Below are positions 1 to 9,714 of a DNA stretch of 64,000 bases, one piece after another. The stretch covers positions 1-64,000 of the forward strand of contig DASYEQ010000020.1 in assembly GCA_036498945.1 (NCBI GenBank), written 5' to 3'. A program made the translations under genes and the position numbers. Numbering within the stretch: the stretch's first letter is position 1; every line of letters starts with the position of its first letter. The notes below the pieces were generated by a model. The model had not been told where the DNA came from. It searched no databases and was given only the letters and a program-made list of their open reading frames with translations. The stretch is from JAQGMJ01 sp036498945 (GTDB taxonomy: Bacteria > Pseudomonadota > Gammaproteobacteria > Burkholderiales > JAEUOS01).

Positions 1-1654
1 CGGCGCCTACACGATCGCGCTGTCGGCGCTGCTCGACAAGCGCGCGGCGTTCGGCGTCGGCTTCATGCTCTTCTGCCTGCTTTCGTGCGCGCTCTATCCG
101 GTGCTCGGGCGCGACTTCTTCCCGAGCGTCGACGCCGGCCAGATCCGCCTGCATTTCCGCGCCGCCACCGGCACGCGCATCGAGGAGACGGCGCGCATCG
201 CCGACCGCATCGAGGCCGACATCCGTACCCTGATCCCCGACACCGAGCTCGACACCATCCTCGACAACCTCGGCGTGCCGAACTCGAGCATCAACCTCTC
301 CTACAGCAACGCCGGCATCATCGGCACGCTCGACGGCGAGATCCTGATGTCGCTCAGGCACGGCCACCGCCCGACCGAAGAGCTGGTGACGCTGCTGCGC
401 GCCGAGCTGCCGAAGCGCTTTCCCGGCATCGAGTTCTTCTTCCACCCCGCCGACATCGTCACGCAGATCCTCAACTTCGGCCTGCCGGCGGCGATCGACG
501 TGCAGTTCTCCGGCAACGCGCAAAAGGAAAACGCCGTGCTCGCCGCCGAACTGGTGAAGCAGATCCGCACCATTCCCGGCGCGGTCGACGTGCACGTGCA
601 CCAGCGCCTGGACAATCCGGCCGTCGATTTGCAGATGGACCGCTCGCGATTGCAGCAGGTGGGGCTGACGGCCACCAACGTCGGCCAGAACGTGCTGATC
701 AGCCTCTCCGGCAGCTCGCAGACCGCGCCCGCCTTCTGGCTCAACCCGCAGAACGGCGTGGTCTACAGTATCGCCGTGCAGACGCCGCAATACGACGTCA
801 ACTCGCTCGACGCCCTGCTCAATACCCCGGTGGGTACGCCGGGCGGGGGCAACAGCGGCAACGCCGGCCCGCCGCAACTGCTGGGCAACCTGGTGCAGGC
901 GCGGCCCGCGCGCAGCCAGGCGGTGGTGAGCCACTACAACATCCTGCCGGCGATCGATACCTACGTCAGCGTGCAGGGCACCGACCTGGCGAACGTGGCC
1001 GGCCAGGTGCAGCAGAAGATCGACGCCATCACCCCGAAGCTGCCGCGCGGCAGCCGCGTGGTGATGCGCGGCCAGGTGCAGACCATGCAGGCTTCCTTCG
1101 TCGGCCTGCTGGTGGGCCTGGCGATGGCGATCGTGCTGGTGTACCTGCTGATCGTGGTCAACTTCCAGTCGTGGATCGACGCCGGCATCATCATCGCCGC
1201 GCTGCCCGCGGCGCTCGCCGGCATCGCCTGGATGCTGTTCATCACCGGAACCACCCTCTCCGTGCCGGCGCTCACCGGCGCCATCATGACCATGGGCGTG
1301 GCCACCGCCAACTCGATCTTGCTGGTGGCCTTTTCGCGTGAGCGCCAGGCCGTGGGCGCCACGCCCCTGGCCGCGGCACTGGAAGGCGGCGCCACCCGCA
1401 TCCGCCCGGTGATGATGACCGCGCTGGCGATGATCATCGGCATGATCCCGATGGCGCTGGGCCTGGGTGAAGGCGCCGAGCAGAACGCGCCCCTGGGCCG
1501 CGCGGTGATCGGCGGCCTGCTCTTCGCAACCGTTTCCACTCTTTTCTTTGTTCCGGTGGTGTACGCCGGCGTGCACCAGCGTCTGGCCCGTCGTCACGGG
1601 TCGCACGCGCACGCCGCACCGCCTGCCGGCGGCGCTGTACACCAGGAGGCTTGA
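1..1654 (+). CDS. RND efflux permease, C-terminal half (5' end outside window)
   Basis: Proton-driven inner-membrane pump of the AcrB/HAE type. The frame is already open at base 2, so the roughly 550 visible residues are the C-terminal half: a periplasmic porter region, then hydrophobic helices at about 1100-1170, 1185-1250, 1265-1330, 1410-1470 and 1500-1580. The ATG at 65 lies inside the protein and is not the start. In the helix matching AcrB TM10 it reads GVATANSILLV where AcrB has GLAAKNAILIV, so the proton-relay lysine is replaced by alanine. The adaptor gene starts 4 nt after the stop and an outer-membrane factor follows, giving the order permease-adaptor-OMF. Substrate cannot be told from sequence. 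Confidence 0.9.
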   Translation, partial: GAYTIALSALLDKRAAFGVGFMLFCLLSCALYPVLGRDFFPSVDAGQIRLHFRAATGTRIEETARIADRIEADIRTLIPDTELDTILDNLGVPNSSINLSYSNAGIIGTLDGEILMSLRHGHRPTEELVTLLRAELPKRFPGIEFFFHPADIVTQILNFGLPAAIDVQFSGNAQKENAVLAAELVKQIRTIPGAVDVHVHQRLDNPAVDLQMDRSRLQQVGLTATNVGQNVLISLSGSSQTAPAFWLNPQNGVVYSIAVQTPQYDVNSLDALLNTPVGTPGGGNSGNAGPPQLLGNLVQARPARSQAVVSHYNILPAIDTYVSVQGTDLANVAGQVQQKIDAITPKLPRGSRVVMRGQVQTMQASFVGLLVGLAMAIVLVYLLIVVNFQSWIDAGIIIAALPAALAGIAWMLFITGTTLSVPALTGAIMTMGVATANSILLVAFSRERQAVGATPLAAALEGGATRIRPVMMTALAMIIGMIPMALGLGEGAEQNAPLGRAVIGGLLFATVSTLFFVPVVYAGVHQRLARRHGSHAHAAPPAGGAVHQEA

Positions 1655-1658
1655 AGCA

Positions 1659-2894
1659 ATGTCCGAGCAACGTCATTCCGAACTGGGGATCCATGCGCTT
1701 GAAGGCGTGGACCCTCACGAGCTGGTCAAGCGCAAGCAGGCGATGCGCCGCGCGCGCATGCTGGTCATCGCCGTGCTGGTGGTGCTGGCGGTGGGCAGCG
1801 CGCGCACCATCTTCAGCCGCGTCAGCAATGCCCGCGCGCTGGAGGCCGGCACGGTGGAGCATGCCCGGCAGTACGTGCGCGTGGGGCTGCCGAAAAGCGG
1901 CGACGCCGGCCAGAACCTGGCGCTGCCCGGCACGCTGCAGGGCTACGTGCAGGCGCCGCTTGCCGCGCGCGCCAGCGGCTACCTGAAGAAGTGGTACAAG
2001 GACATCGGCAGCCGGGTGCAAAAAGGCGAGCTGCTGGCCGAGATCGAGACTCCGGAAATCGACCAGCAATTGACGCAGGCGATGGCCGCGCGCCAGCAGG
2101 CCGATTCCAGCCTGTCGCTGGCCAAGAGCACGATGGACCGCTGGGAGGCGCTGCGCAAGAAGGATGCGGTGTCGCAACAGGAACTGGACGAGCGCCGCAG
2201 CAACGACGCGCAGGCGCGCGCCAACCTGGCGGCGGCCGATGCCAACGTCGGCCGCCTGAGGCAGCTGGAGGGATTCAAGCGGGTGACCGCGCCGTTTGCC
2301 GGCGTGATCACGCGCCGCAACGTCGATACCGGCGACCTGATCGACGCCGGCGCCGGCCGCGTGATGTTCGTGCTGACCCAGACCGACCCGCTGCGCGTCT
2401 ACGTCAACGTGCCGCAGTCGTATGCGCAACTGGTGAAGGAAGGCCAGGAGGTGGTGGTGAGCCAGTCGGAGATGGGCGGCCAGGCCTTCAAGGGCAAGAT
2501 CGCGCGCACCGCCGCCGCCATCGACCCGCTCACCCGCACCATGCAGGTGGAGGTGACGCTGCCGAACCCCGCCGGCACGCTGCTGCCGGGCGCCTACGTG
2601 CAGGTGCGCCTGCCGCTGCTCGCCAACAAGGGCTTCACCATTCCGACCAATGCACTGCTGATCCGCGCCGAGGGCGTGCGCGTCGCGGTGGTCGATGCGA
2701 ACGGGCGCGTGAGCCTGAAGAACATCAAGATCGGGCGCAACTACGGCGATACGGTGGAAGTGATCGGCGGCATCGAAGGCAATGAAAAGCTGGTGCTCAA
2801 CCCACCGGACTCGATGGCCGACGGCGACCAGGTGATCATCGCCGCCGATGCGCCCGCCACCGCCAAGGCCGGCGCGCCCAAGGAAAAGTCGTGA
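1659..2894 (+). CDS. RND/HlyD-family periplasmic adaptor (membrane fusion protein)
   Basis: Adaptor linking the upstream RND permease to the downstream outer-membrane channel. 411 aa. I chose the ATG at 1659 because AGGAGG lies at 1644-1649; the frame stays open upstream but there it overlaps the permease. A cytoplasmic basic segment is followed by one membrane anchor (about residues 32-50), a barrel-sandwich/lipoyl half (GYLKKWYKDIGSRVQKGELLA), an alpha-hairpin rich in Ala/Gln around residues 130-205, the second lipoyl half (VTAPFAGVITRRNVDTGDLI), then beta-barrel and membrane-proximal domains. The stop overlaps the OMF start. Confidence 0.9.
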   Translation: MSEQRHSELGIHALEGVDPHELVKRKQAMRRARMLVIAVLVVLAVGSARTIFSRVSNARALEAGTVEHARQYVRVGLPKSGDAGQNLALPGTLQGYVQAPLAARASGYLKKWYKDIGSRVQKGELLAEIETPEIDQQLTQAMAARQQADSSLSLAKSTMDRWEALRKKDAVSQQELDERRSNDAQARANLAAADANVGRLRQLEGFKRVTAPFAGVITRRNVDTGDLIDAGAGRVMFVLTQTDPLRVYVNVPQSYAQLVKEGQEVVVSQSEMGGQAFKGKIARTAAAIDPLTRTMQVEVTLPNPAGTLLPGAYVQVRLPLLANKGFTIPTNALLIRAEGVRVAVVDANGRVSLKNIKIGRNYGDTVEVIGGIEGNEKLVLNPPDSMADGDQVIIAADAPATAKAGAPKEKS

Positions 2895-4330
2895 TGCGGT
2901 TTTCCCTTCCGGGCGCCGCTGTCGCAGCGGTGCTGCTGGCCGGCTGCGCGGCCGGGCCGGATTACAAGCGCCCCGAACTGGCGATGCCGGCGGACTGGAA
3001 GCTGGAGGCGCCCTGGCGCGTCGGCACCCCCAGCGACGATGCGCCCAAGGGCGCGTGGTGGCAGCGCTTCAACGACACCGTGCTGAGCGGCCTGGAAGAG
3101 CAGGTATTGGCGGACAGCCCGACGCTCGCCGCTGCCAACGCGCGCCTGGCGCAGTCGCGCGCGCTGCTCGATGCCGCCGGCGCGGCGCGCTATCCGCAGG
3201 TGGGCGCCACCGTGCGCGATACGCGCGCGCGCATTTCCGCGCTGCGCCCGCTTTCCAACAACATCGCGCCCAATTTCAGCACCACGCAAAGCGACTTCGT
3301 CGCCGCCGGCACGGTGAGCTACGAGGTTGATCTCGCCGGGCGCGTGCAGCGCACCGTCGAAGGCGCGCGCGCCACCGCCGAGCAGACCGCGGCGGACCTG
3401 GAAAACGTGCGCCTGCTGCTGACCACCGATCTCGCCACCAATTACTTCAACCTGCGCGAGATCGACATCGAGCTCGACGTGGTGACGCGCTCGATCGCGC
3501 TGCAACGCGCCTCGCTCGACCTCGCCACCTCGCGCCATGACCTCGGCGCCGCTTCCGGGCTGGACGTGGCGCAGCAGCAGGCGCTGCTCGACAGCACCCT
3601 GACGCAGATCGACGTGCTCAAGCGGCTGCGCTTCCAGTACGAGCACGCGATCGCCGCGCTCACCGGCACGCCGCCGCCGCAGTTCAAGCTCGACCCGGTG
3701 GCGAATGCCGCGATCGTGCCGCCGGCGGTGCCCCTGGGCGTGCCCTCCGACGTGCTGGAGCGCCGCCCCGACGTGGCTTCCGCCGAACGCGCGATGGCCG
3801 CCGCCAATGCGCAAGTGGGCGTGGCGCAGGCGGCCTTCTACCCGAGCTTCAACCTCGCCGGGCTGATCGGCAGCGAGAGCAACCAGTTGGGGATGCTGTT
3901 TTCCACCCCGGCCGCGATCTGGTCGCTGGGCGGTGCGCTGGTGCAGCCGATCTTCGACGGCGGGCGCATTCGCGCCAATGCGCGCGCCGCGAAAGCGGGC
4001 TATGACGTCACGGTGGCCAACTACCGCCGCGTCGTGCTCACCGCCATGCAGGAAGTGGAGGACGGCATCACCGGCCTGGCCTCGCTCGAGCGCGCCTACA
4101 ACCAGTCGCAGGCGGCGATCGCCAGTTCGCGCAAGGTGCTGGACGTGGCCACCGCGCGCTACGAGGGCGGCGTGGCGACTTATCTCGACGTGATCACCGC
4201 GCAGCAATCGCTGTTGACCAACGAGCGCCAGGCGGCGCAACTGCTGGGGCAGCGCTTTGCCACTTCGGTGTTCCTGGTCAAGGCCCTGGGCGGTGGCTGG
4301 GAAGGCATGCCGAAGGTGGGGACGAAGTAG
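2894..4330 (+). CDS. NodT/OprM-family outer-membrane efflux lipoprotein
   Basis: Trimeric outer-membrane channel of the tripartite pump encoded just upstream. About 478 aa. The ATG at 2894 shares one base with the adaptor stop; a GTG at 2891 is an alternative start. The signal peptide ends in a lipobox (LLAGCAAGPDYKRP), predicting an N-terminal lipidated Cys, as in OprM and NodT. Two repeats of the outer-membrane efflux fold follow, with the VPSDVLERRPDV signature near the middle and GLASLERAYN plus YEGGVATYLDVI in the second repeat. Translational coupling to the adaptor is likely. Confidence 0.92.
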   Translation: MRFSLPGAAVAAVLLAGCAAGPDYKRPELAMPADWKLEAPWRVGTPSDDAPKGAWWQRFNDTVLSGLEEQVLADSPTLAAANARLAQSRALLDAAGAARYPQVGATVRDTRARISALRPLSNNIAPNFSTTQSDFVAAGTVSYEVDLAGRVQRTVEGARATAEQTAADLENVRLLLTTDLATNYFNLREIDIELDVVTRSIALQRASLDLATSRHDLGAASGLDVAQQQALLDSTLTQIDVLKRLRFQYEHAIAALTGTPPPQFKLDPVANAAIVPPAVPLGVPSDVLERRPDVASAERAMAAANAQVGVAQAAFYPSFNLAGLIGSESNQLGMLFSTPAAIWSLGGALVQPIFDGGRIRANARAAKAGYDVTVANYRRVVLTAMQEVEDGITGLASLERAYNQSQAAIASSRKVLDVATARYEGGVATYLDVITAQQSLLTNERQAAQLLGQRFATSVFLVKALGGGWEGMPKVGTK

Positions 4331-4365
4331 GGCGCACCGCTTCTCCAGGCGCTCGCGGGCGGGTG

Positions 4366-4394
4366 CTGTCGCTTGGGCGACAGGCCTCTTTCTG
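4366..4394 (+). terminator. probable intrinsic terminator after the first efflux operon
   Basis: A 7 bp stem CTGTCGC/GCGACAG with a TTGG loop (4366-4383) is followed by a pyrimidine run containing CTCTTTCT. It lies between two convergent genes, as expected for a terminator, but the T-tract is weak. Confidence 0.5.
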
Positions 4395-4396
4395 CC

Positions 4397-5125
4397 CTAG
4401 GCTGCGCGGCGCGCCGTCCGCGCGGTCTTGCGGGCCGTCTTGCGGGCCGCGCTTTGCGGCGGATAGATCTTCAGGAAGGCATCGACCGCCTGCTTCACGT
4501 GTTCGCGGCGCTCGGCCGCGGTGACGGCTTCGCCGCAGCCGGCGGTAAACATCTCCTGCCCCTGCACCAGGGTGAGGAAGTGCTCGGCGGCCAGCGCCGG
4601 GGCGGCAATCACCAGCGTGCCGGCGGCGGCCAGTTCGGCGAAATAATCCGAGAGGTGGGCGAGAAAGCCGCGCAGGCCGGATTCCAGCACGGTCTTGCGC
4701 AGGCCCGGAAAACGCGGCGCCTCGGCTACTGCCAGGCGGTAGATGGCGAGGCTGTCGGTGGAGAGGATGCGCGCCTGCATGCGCGCGGCGAGCTTGCGCA
4801 GTTCGGTGGCGACATCCGCAACGTGCGCCGGCTCGCGCACGCCTTCCTCGAAAATCGCGCCGGCGCGCTGGCTCAGCACGGCTTCGAAGAGGGCCTCCTT
4901 GGTGCCGAATTCGGCGTAGAGGGTGGCGAGCGACCCGCCGGCGATGCGCACCACCTCGTTGACGCTGGCGCCGGCAAAGCCGCGTTCCAGGAACAGCTGT
5001 TCCGCCGCCTCGACAAACTTGCGCCGGCGCTCGGCCAGGCGCGAAGGCGAGGGCACGGGAGCGGGGGCGGCGGCGCGCCGCGCCGTCTTCTTTGCGGTGG
5101 CGGTACGGCCGGTGGCGTGGCTCAC
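4397..5125 (-). CDS. TetR/AcrR-family repressor with basic tails at both ends
   Basis: Likely local repressor of the RND operon in which it is the last gene. 242 aa. The start overlaps the stop of the OMF gene by 4 nt, so it is co-transcribed and coupled. The TetR helix-turn-helix covers about residues 33-80 (FVEAAEQLFLERGFAGASVN, then GSLATLYAEFGTKEALFEAV), followed by a helical ligand/dimer domain. Unusual are an N-terminal Lys/Arg/Ala/Thr-rich leader (ATAKKTARRAAAP) and a C-terminal tail ARKTARKTARTARRAA, the latter encoded partly by a perfect 12 bp tandem repeat at 4425-4448. The probable target is the palindrome at 11044-11067. Confidence 0.9.
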   Translation of the reverse strand: MSHATGRTATAKKTARRAAAPAPVPSPSRLAERRRKFVEAAEQLFLERGFAGASVNEVVRIAGGSLATLYAEFGTKEALFEAVLSQRAGAIFEEGVREPAHVADVATELRKLAARMQARILSTDSLAIYRLAVAEAPRFPGLRKTVLESGLRGFLAHLSDYFAELAAAGTLVIAAPALAAEHFLTLVQGQEMFTAGCGEAVTAAERREHVKQAVDAFLKIYPPQSAARKTARKTARTARRAA

Positions 5126-6543
5126 GGTTTCATCTCCGGCGCGCTCCAGCCGCCGCCCAGGGCCTTCATCAGGTCGACGCTGTAGGCCAGGCGCAATTGG
5201 CGGTTGCGGATCATCGCCAGCTCGGCGTCGTTGGCGGTGCGCTGCGAATCCAGCACTTCGAGGTAGCCGGAATAGCCGGCGTCGTAGCGGGTGCGCGCGA
5301 GATCGAGCGCCTGGCGCGCGGCGTCCACCTTCACCTTGTAGTCGTCCTCGCTGGTGGTGGCGGCGTAGAGGTTGCTCACCGCGTCCGCCGTTTCGCGGAA
5401 CGCGGTCTCCACCGCCTTCTGATAGTTCGCCACCGACTGGTGCTGGCGGGCCTGCGCCTGCTCGGTGCGGGCGGAGAGGCGGCCGGCATCGAAGATCGGC
5501 AGGGTCAGGCCGAAGCCGGCGCTCCAGATGCGCGCCGGGCCGGTCAGGATGTTGCTGAAGTCGGTGCTTTCGCCGCCCAGCATGCCGATCAGCGAAATGC
5601 TGGGGAACATCGCCGCCTTGGCCACGCCGATGCGCGCGTTGGCGGCGATCAGGTTCTGCTCGGCGACGCGCACGTCAGGGCGGCGCTCCAGCAGTTGCGA
5701 GGGCAGGCCCGTGGGCGGCACCGGCGGCGCCGGCAGGGTGTCCAGCGTGCCGGGGGCGATGCGCAGCCCCAGGTTGCCGGTGAGCACGCCCAGCTGGTGC
5801 TCGTAGATCTTGCGCAGGCGATCGAGGTCGCGCAGTTGCAGCACCGCGTCGGCGCGCGCGCCGATCGCCTGCTGCACGTCGAGGTCGGAGGCGATGCCGG
5901 AGCCGGCGCGGTTTTTCACCACTTCCAGGGAATCCTCGCGCGCCTTCAGGGTTTCCTTGGTCACGATGATCTGCGCGTCGGTGGCGCGCAGGAGGAAGTA
6001 GGTCTGCGCGGTGGTGCCGGCCTGCGTCAGCGCGACGACGTCGCGGCCGTAGCGGGTGGAGAGCGCGGAGGCGCGCGCGGCCTCGGTACCGCGGCGCAAT
6101 TTTCCCCAGAAGTCCAGCTCGTAGGAGGTGGAGACGGCGAGACGCTTGTCGGCACGCGTGTACGGGTTGATCGCCGGTGTCGCGGTGACGGTGGAGACGC
6201 GCGATTCGGTGTCGTTGACGGAGAGGTCGAGCTCCGGGAAGAAGCCGGCGTTGACCTCGCGCAGCGCGGCGCGCGCTTCCTCTACCTGCGCGGCGGCCAG
6301 GCGGATGTCGGCGCTCTTGGTCTGCGCGGCGGCCACCAGGTCGTTGAGGATGGGGTCGTTGTAAAGCGTCCACCAGTCGGCGCGCAGCGCCGCCGCGTCG
6401 CCCTGCTGCGGCTCGGGGTAGTCGGCGGGCAGGTCTTGCTGCGGGCGCTTGTAGTCGGGGCCGACCATGCAGCCGGACAGCGCCGCGGCGAGCGCGCCCA
6501 GCAAGAGCGCGTTGCGCACACGCGGGAAGGAGCGGGAGTTCAT
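5122..6543 (-). CDS. OprM/NodT-family outer-membrane efflux lipoprotein
   Basis: Outer-membrane channel of the second RND pump. 473 aa, with a signal peptide and lipobox (LSGCMVGPDYKRP), two outer-membrane-efflux repeats (GLPSQLLERRPDVRVAEQNL centrally; YDAGYSGYLEVLDSQRT near the end) and a C-terminal KALGGGW motif typical of NodT proteins. It overlaps the permease stop by 4 nt upstream and the TetR gene by 4 nt downstream, so three genes are translationally linked. Confidence 0.92.
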   Translation of the reverse strand: MNSRSFPRVRNALLLGALAAALSGCMVGPDYKRPQQDLPADYPEPQQGDAAALRADWWTLYNDPILNDLVAAAQTKSADIRLAAAQVEEARAALREVNAGFFPELDLSVNDTESRVSTVTATPAINPYTRADKRLAVSTSYELDFWGKLRRGTEAARASALSTRYGRDVVALTQAGTTAQTYFLLRATDAQIIVTKETLKAREDSLEVVKNRAGSGIASDLDVQQAIGARADAVLQLRDLDRLRKIYEHQLGVLTGNLGLRIAPGTLDTLPAPPVPPTGLPSQLLERRPDVRVAEQNLIAANARIGVAKAAMFPSISLIGMLGGESTDFSNILTGPARIWSAGFGLTLPIFDAGRLSARTEQAQARQHQSVANYQKAVETAFRETADAVSNLYAATTSEDDYKVKVDAARQALDLARTRYDAGYSGYLEVLDSQRTANDAELAMIRNRQLRLAYSVDLMKALGGGWSAPEMKP

Positions 6544-9500
6544 TGCGCGCCCTCCTCGGTGTGGGTGAGGTCTGCCGGTTTTGCAGCCGTGGCACGCAGC
6601 TCGGCGTCCTGCAGGTCGCGCTTGCGCATGGTGGCCATCATGGTGAAGAACAGCGGCACGAAGATGGTGGCGATGAAGGTGGAAGCCAGCATGCCGCCGA
6701 ACACCCCGGTGCCCATGGAGCGCCGCGCCGCCGCGCCGGCGCCGCTGGAAAACACGAGGGGAACGACGCCGAGCACGAAGGCCAGCGAGGTCATCACGAT
6801 GGGGCGAAAGCGCAGGCGCGCGGCTTCGACGGCGGCATCCATCGCCGACATGCCGTTGAGGTAGCCCTGCTGCGCGAATTCGACGATCAGGATGGCGTTT
6901 TTCGCCGCCAGGCCGATCAGCACGATCATGCCGATCTGGAAGTAGATGTCGTTCTCCATGCCCCGCAGCATGACGAAGGTGAGCGCGCCGCCGATGGCGA
7001 AGGGCACCGCCAGCAGCACCGCCGCCGGCAGTTTCCAGCGCTCGTACAGCGCCGCCAGGATCAGGAACACCATCACCAGCGCCAGCCCGAAAGCGACGAA
7101 GGAGGCATTGCCGGTGCGCAGTTCCTGGAAGGCCTGGCCGCTCCAGGTGATCTGGTAGCCCTGCGGCAGGGTCTCGCGCGCCACGCGCTCGACCTCCGCG
7201 ATCGCCTGGCCGGAAGAAACGCCCGCCTTGCCGTTGCCGAGGATCTTCGCGGCGATGTAGCCGTTGAAGCGCTCGATGGTCTCGGCGCCGACGATGTTGG
7301 ACACCGTGATCAGCGATTTCAGCGGGATCATCTCGCCGCTGGTGCCGGAGCGCACGAACACGTTGCCGAGGTCATCCGGCTTGGCGCGGAAGGGCGCGTC
7401 GGCCTGCATCTGCACGCGGTAGGTGTGGCCGAACTTGTTGAAGTCGTTGACGTACAGCACGCCCATGGTCGATTGCAGGGCGTCGAACACGTCGGACACA
7501 GGTACGCCCAGGGCCAGAGCCTTTTCGCGGTCCACCTCCACCTTCAGCTGCGGGGTGGTGGGGCGATAGAAGGAGTTGATGCCGGTGAGTTGCTGGTCGG
7601 CGCGCAGGGCGGTGAGGAAGTTCTGCAGCACATCGAACAGCGCCTTGGGGTCGGCGTTGGTGCGGCCCTGCAGGTAGAGCTCGAAGCCGCCGGCGCTGCC
7701 CAGGCCGCGGATTGCCGGCGGGCCGAAGGAAATCACCACGCCTTCGCGTTCGCCCGCGCCCTTTTTCAGGATGTCGGCGCTGACCTCGGTGGCCGTGGCG
7801 GCGCGCTCGTCCCAGGCCTTGAGCGGCACGAACATGGTGGCGGCGTTGGTCTTGTTGGCGCCGCCGATCAGGTCGAAGCCGTTGATGGTGAGCACGTTCT
7901 GCACCGCCGGGTTGGTGGAGATCGCCTGCTGCGTGCGGCTGGCGAGCCTGCCGGTGCGTTGCAGCGAAGCGCCGTCGGGCAGGGTCATGGCGGTGAACAC
8001 GTAGCCCTGGTCTTCGGCCGGCACGAAGCTGCGCGGGATGCGCATGAACATGAACACCACCAGGCCCATCACGCAGGCGAAGGCGAGGAAGGAGACCACG
8101 CGGTTGCGGATGGCGAAGGTGACCAGCCACAGGAAGCGCTTGGTCAGCCAGTCGAAGGCGACGTTGAAGGGATGGAAGATCTTCGATTCGTGGTGCCCGC
8201 CCGCCTGCATCATGATGGCGCACAGGGCCGGGGTGAGGGTCAGCGCGGTGAAGCCGGAGATCACCACCGAGATCGCCACGGTGACGGCGAACTGGCGGTA
8301 CAAGGCGCCGGCGATGCCGCCCAAAAAGGCGACCGGCACGAACACCGCGCACAGCACCAGCACGATCGCCACCACCGCGCCGGAGACCTCCTCCATTGCC
8401 TTCAGCGACGCTTCGAACGGCGGCAGCTTTTCCTCGCGCATCAGGCGCTCGACGTTTTCCAGCACCACGATGGCGTCGTCGACCACGATGCCGATGGAGA
8501 GCACCAGGGCGAACAAGGTCAGCGTGTTCATCGAAAAACCGAAGGCGTAGAGACCGGCGAAGGTGCCGATCAATGACACCGGCACCGCGATCACCGGAAT
8601 GATGGTGGCGCGCACCGTCTGCAGGAAGATGAACACCACCAGCACCACCAGCACGGCGGCTTCGAAAATGGTCTTCACCACTTCCGAGATCGAGGCGACC
8701 ACGAAACGCGTGGTGTCGAAGGGGATCAGGTAGTCGACGTCCGGCGGGAACTGCTTTTTCAGCTCGTCCATCTTCGCCTTCACCGCTTCGGCCACCTGCA
8801 GGGCGTTGGAGCCGGGCTGCAGGTAGGTCGCCATCGCGATGGTCGGCTTGCCGTCGAGTTCGTTGGAAGTGTCGTAGGTCTGCGCGTCGAGTTGCAGGCG
8901 CGCCACGTCCTTCAGCTTCAGCGCGCCGGCCGGGCCGTTGCCGCGGATGACGATGTTGCCGAACTGTTCCGGATCGACCAGCCGGCCGGTGGCCGTCACG
9001 GTGTAGACCAGGTTCTGCCCGGGCGGGGCCGGCTCGGCGCCGATCTTGCCGGCGGCGTACTGGTTGTTCTGCACGCGCAGCGCCGCGGCGACGTCGCTGG
9101 CGGTGACGCCGAGCAGCGCCATCTTGTCCGGCTGCAGCCAGACACGCATCGAAAAGTCGCGTGCGCCGAATACCGTTACGTCGGAGATGCCGGGCACGCG
9201 CTTCAATTCATCGACCAGGTTGAGCGTCGCGTAATTCGACAGGAACAGCGTGTTGTACGAGCTCTTGGGCGACACCAGCGAGGCTACCAGCAGGATGTCG
9301 GTGGACTTCTTCTGCACCGTCACGCCGATGTTGCGCACGTCAGCCGGCAGGCGCGGCAGCGCCAGGTTGACGCGGTTGTTGACGTTGAACACCGCGGTGT
9401 CGACGTTGGTGCCGGGGTCGAAGGTGGCGGTGATCGTCAGCGCGCCGGTGGAAGAGGAGGACGAGTTGAAGTAGCTCAGGTGCTCGACGCCGGAGAGTTG

Positions 9501-9701
9501 CTCCTCGATCGGCGCGGCCACGGTGCGCGCGATGGTCTCGGCGGAAGCGCCGAGGTAGGTGGTGGTGATGGTCACCGTGGGCGGCGCGATCTCGGGGTAC
9601 TGCGCCACCGGCAGCACGTTGACCGCCACCAGGCCGGCGATGATGATGATGATCGCCAGCACCCCGGCGAACACCGGGCGGAAAATGAAGAATCTTGACA
9701 T
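6540..9701 (-). CDS. AcrB/MexB-type RND multidrug efflux permease
   Basis: Inner-membrane trimeric H+/drug antiporter. 1053 aa, full length for the HAE1 family. The start at 9701 (MSRFFIFRPVFAGVLAII) matches the conserved family N-terminus; the frame is open further upstream but would run into the adaptor gene. It keeps the paired aspartates of the proton relay (SIGIVVDDAIVVLENVERL) and the TM10 lysine (GLAAKNAILIVEFA), so it should be active, unlike the variant at the window start. It begins 13 nt after the adaptor stop and overlaps the OMF gene by 4 nt. Substrates are probably hydrophobic or amphiphilic drugs, inferred from family only. Confidence 0.95.
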   Translation of the reverse strand: MSRFFIFRPVFAGVLAIIIIIAGLVAVNVLPVAQYPEIAPPTVTITTTYLGASAETIARTVAAPIEEQLSGVEHLSYFNSSSSSTGALTITATFDPGTNVDTAVFNVNNRVNLALPRLPADVRNIGVTVQKKSTDILLVASLVSPKSSYNTLFLSNYATLNLVDELKRVPGISDVTVFGARDFSMRVWLQPDKMALLGVTASDVAAALRVQNNQYAAGKIGAEPAPPGQNLVYTVTATGRLVDPEQFGNIVIRGNGPAGALKLKDVARLQLDAQTYDTSNELDGKPTIAMATYLQPGSNALQVAEAVKAKMDELKKQFPPDVDYLIPFDTTRFVVASISEVVKTIFEAAVLVVLVVFIFLQTVRATIIPVIAVPVSLIGTFAGLYAFGFSMNTLTLFALVLSIGIVVDDAIVVLENVERLMREEKLPPFEASLKAMEEVSGAVVAIVLVLCAVFVPVAFLGGIAGALYRQFAVTVAISVVISGFTALTLTPALCAIMMQAGGHHESKIFHPFNVAFDWLTKRFLWLVTFAIRNRVVSFLAFACVMGLVVFMFMRIPRSFVPAEDQGYVFTAMTLPDGASLQRTGRLASRTQQAISTNPAVQNVLTINGFDLIGGANKTNAATMFVPLKAWDERAATATEVSADILKKGAGEREGVVISFGPPAIRGLGSAGGFELYLQGRTNADPKALFDVLQNFLTALRADQQLTGINSFYRPTTPQLKVEVDREKALALGVPVSDVFDALQSTMGVLYVNDFNKFGHTYRVQMQADAPFRAKPDDLGNVFVRSGTSGEMIPLKSLITVSNIVGAETIERFNGYIAAKILGNGKAGVSSGQAIAEVERVARETLPQGYQITWSGQAFQELRTGNASFVAFGLALVMVFLILAALYERWKLPAAVLLAVPFAIGGALTFVMLRGMENDIYFQIGMIVLIGLAAKNAILIVEFAQQGYLNGMSAMDAAVEAARLRFRPIVMTSLAFVLGVVPLVFSSGAGAAARRSMGTGVFGGMLASTFIATIFVPLFFTMMATMRKRDLQDAELRATAAKPADLTHTEEGAQ

Positions 9702-9714
9702 TGCGCGGTTCCGC

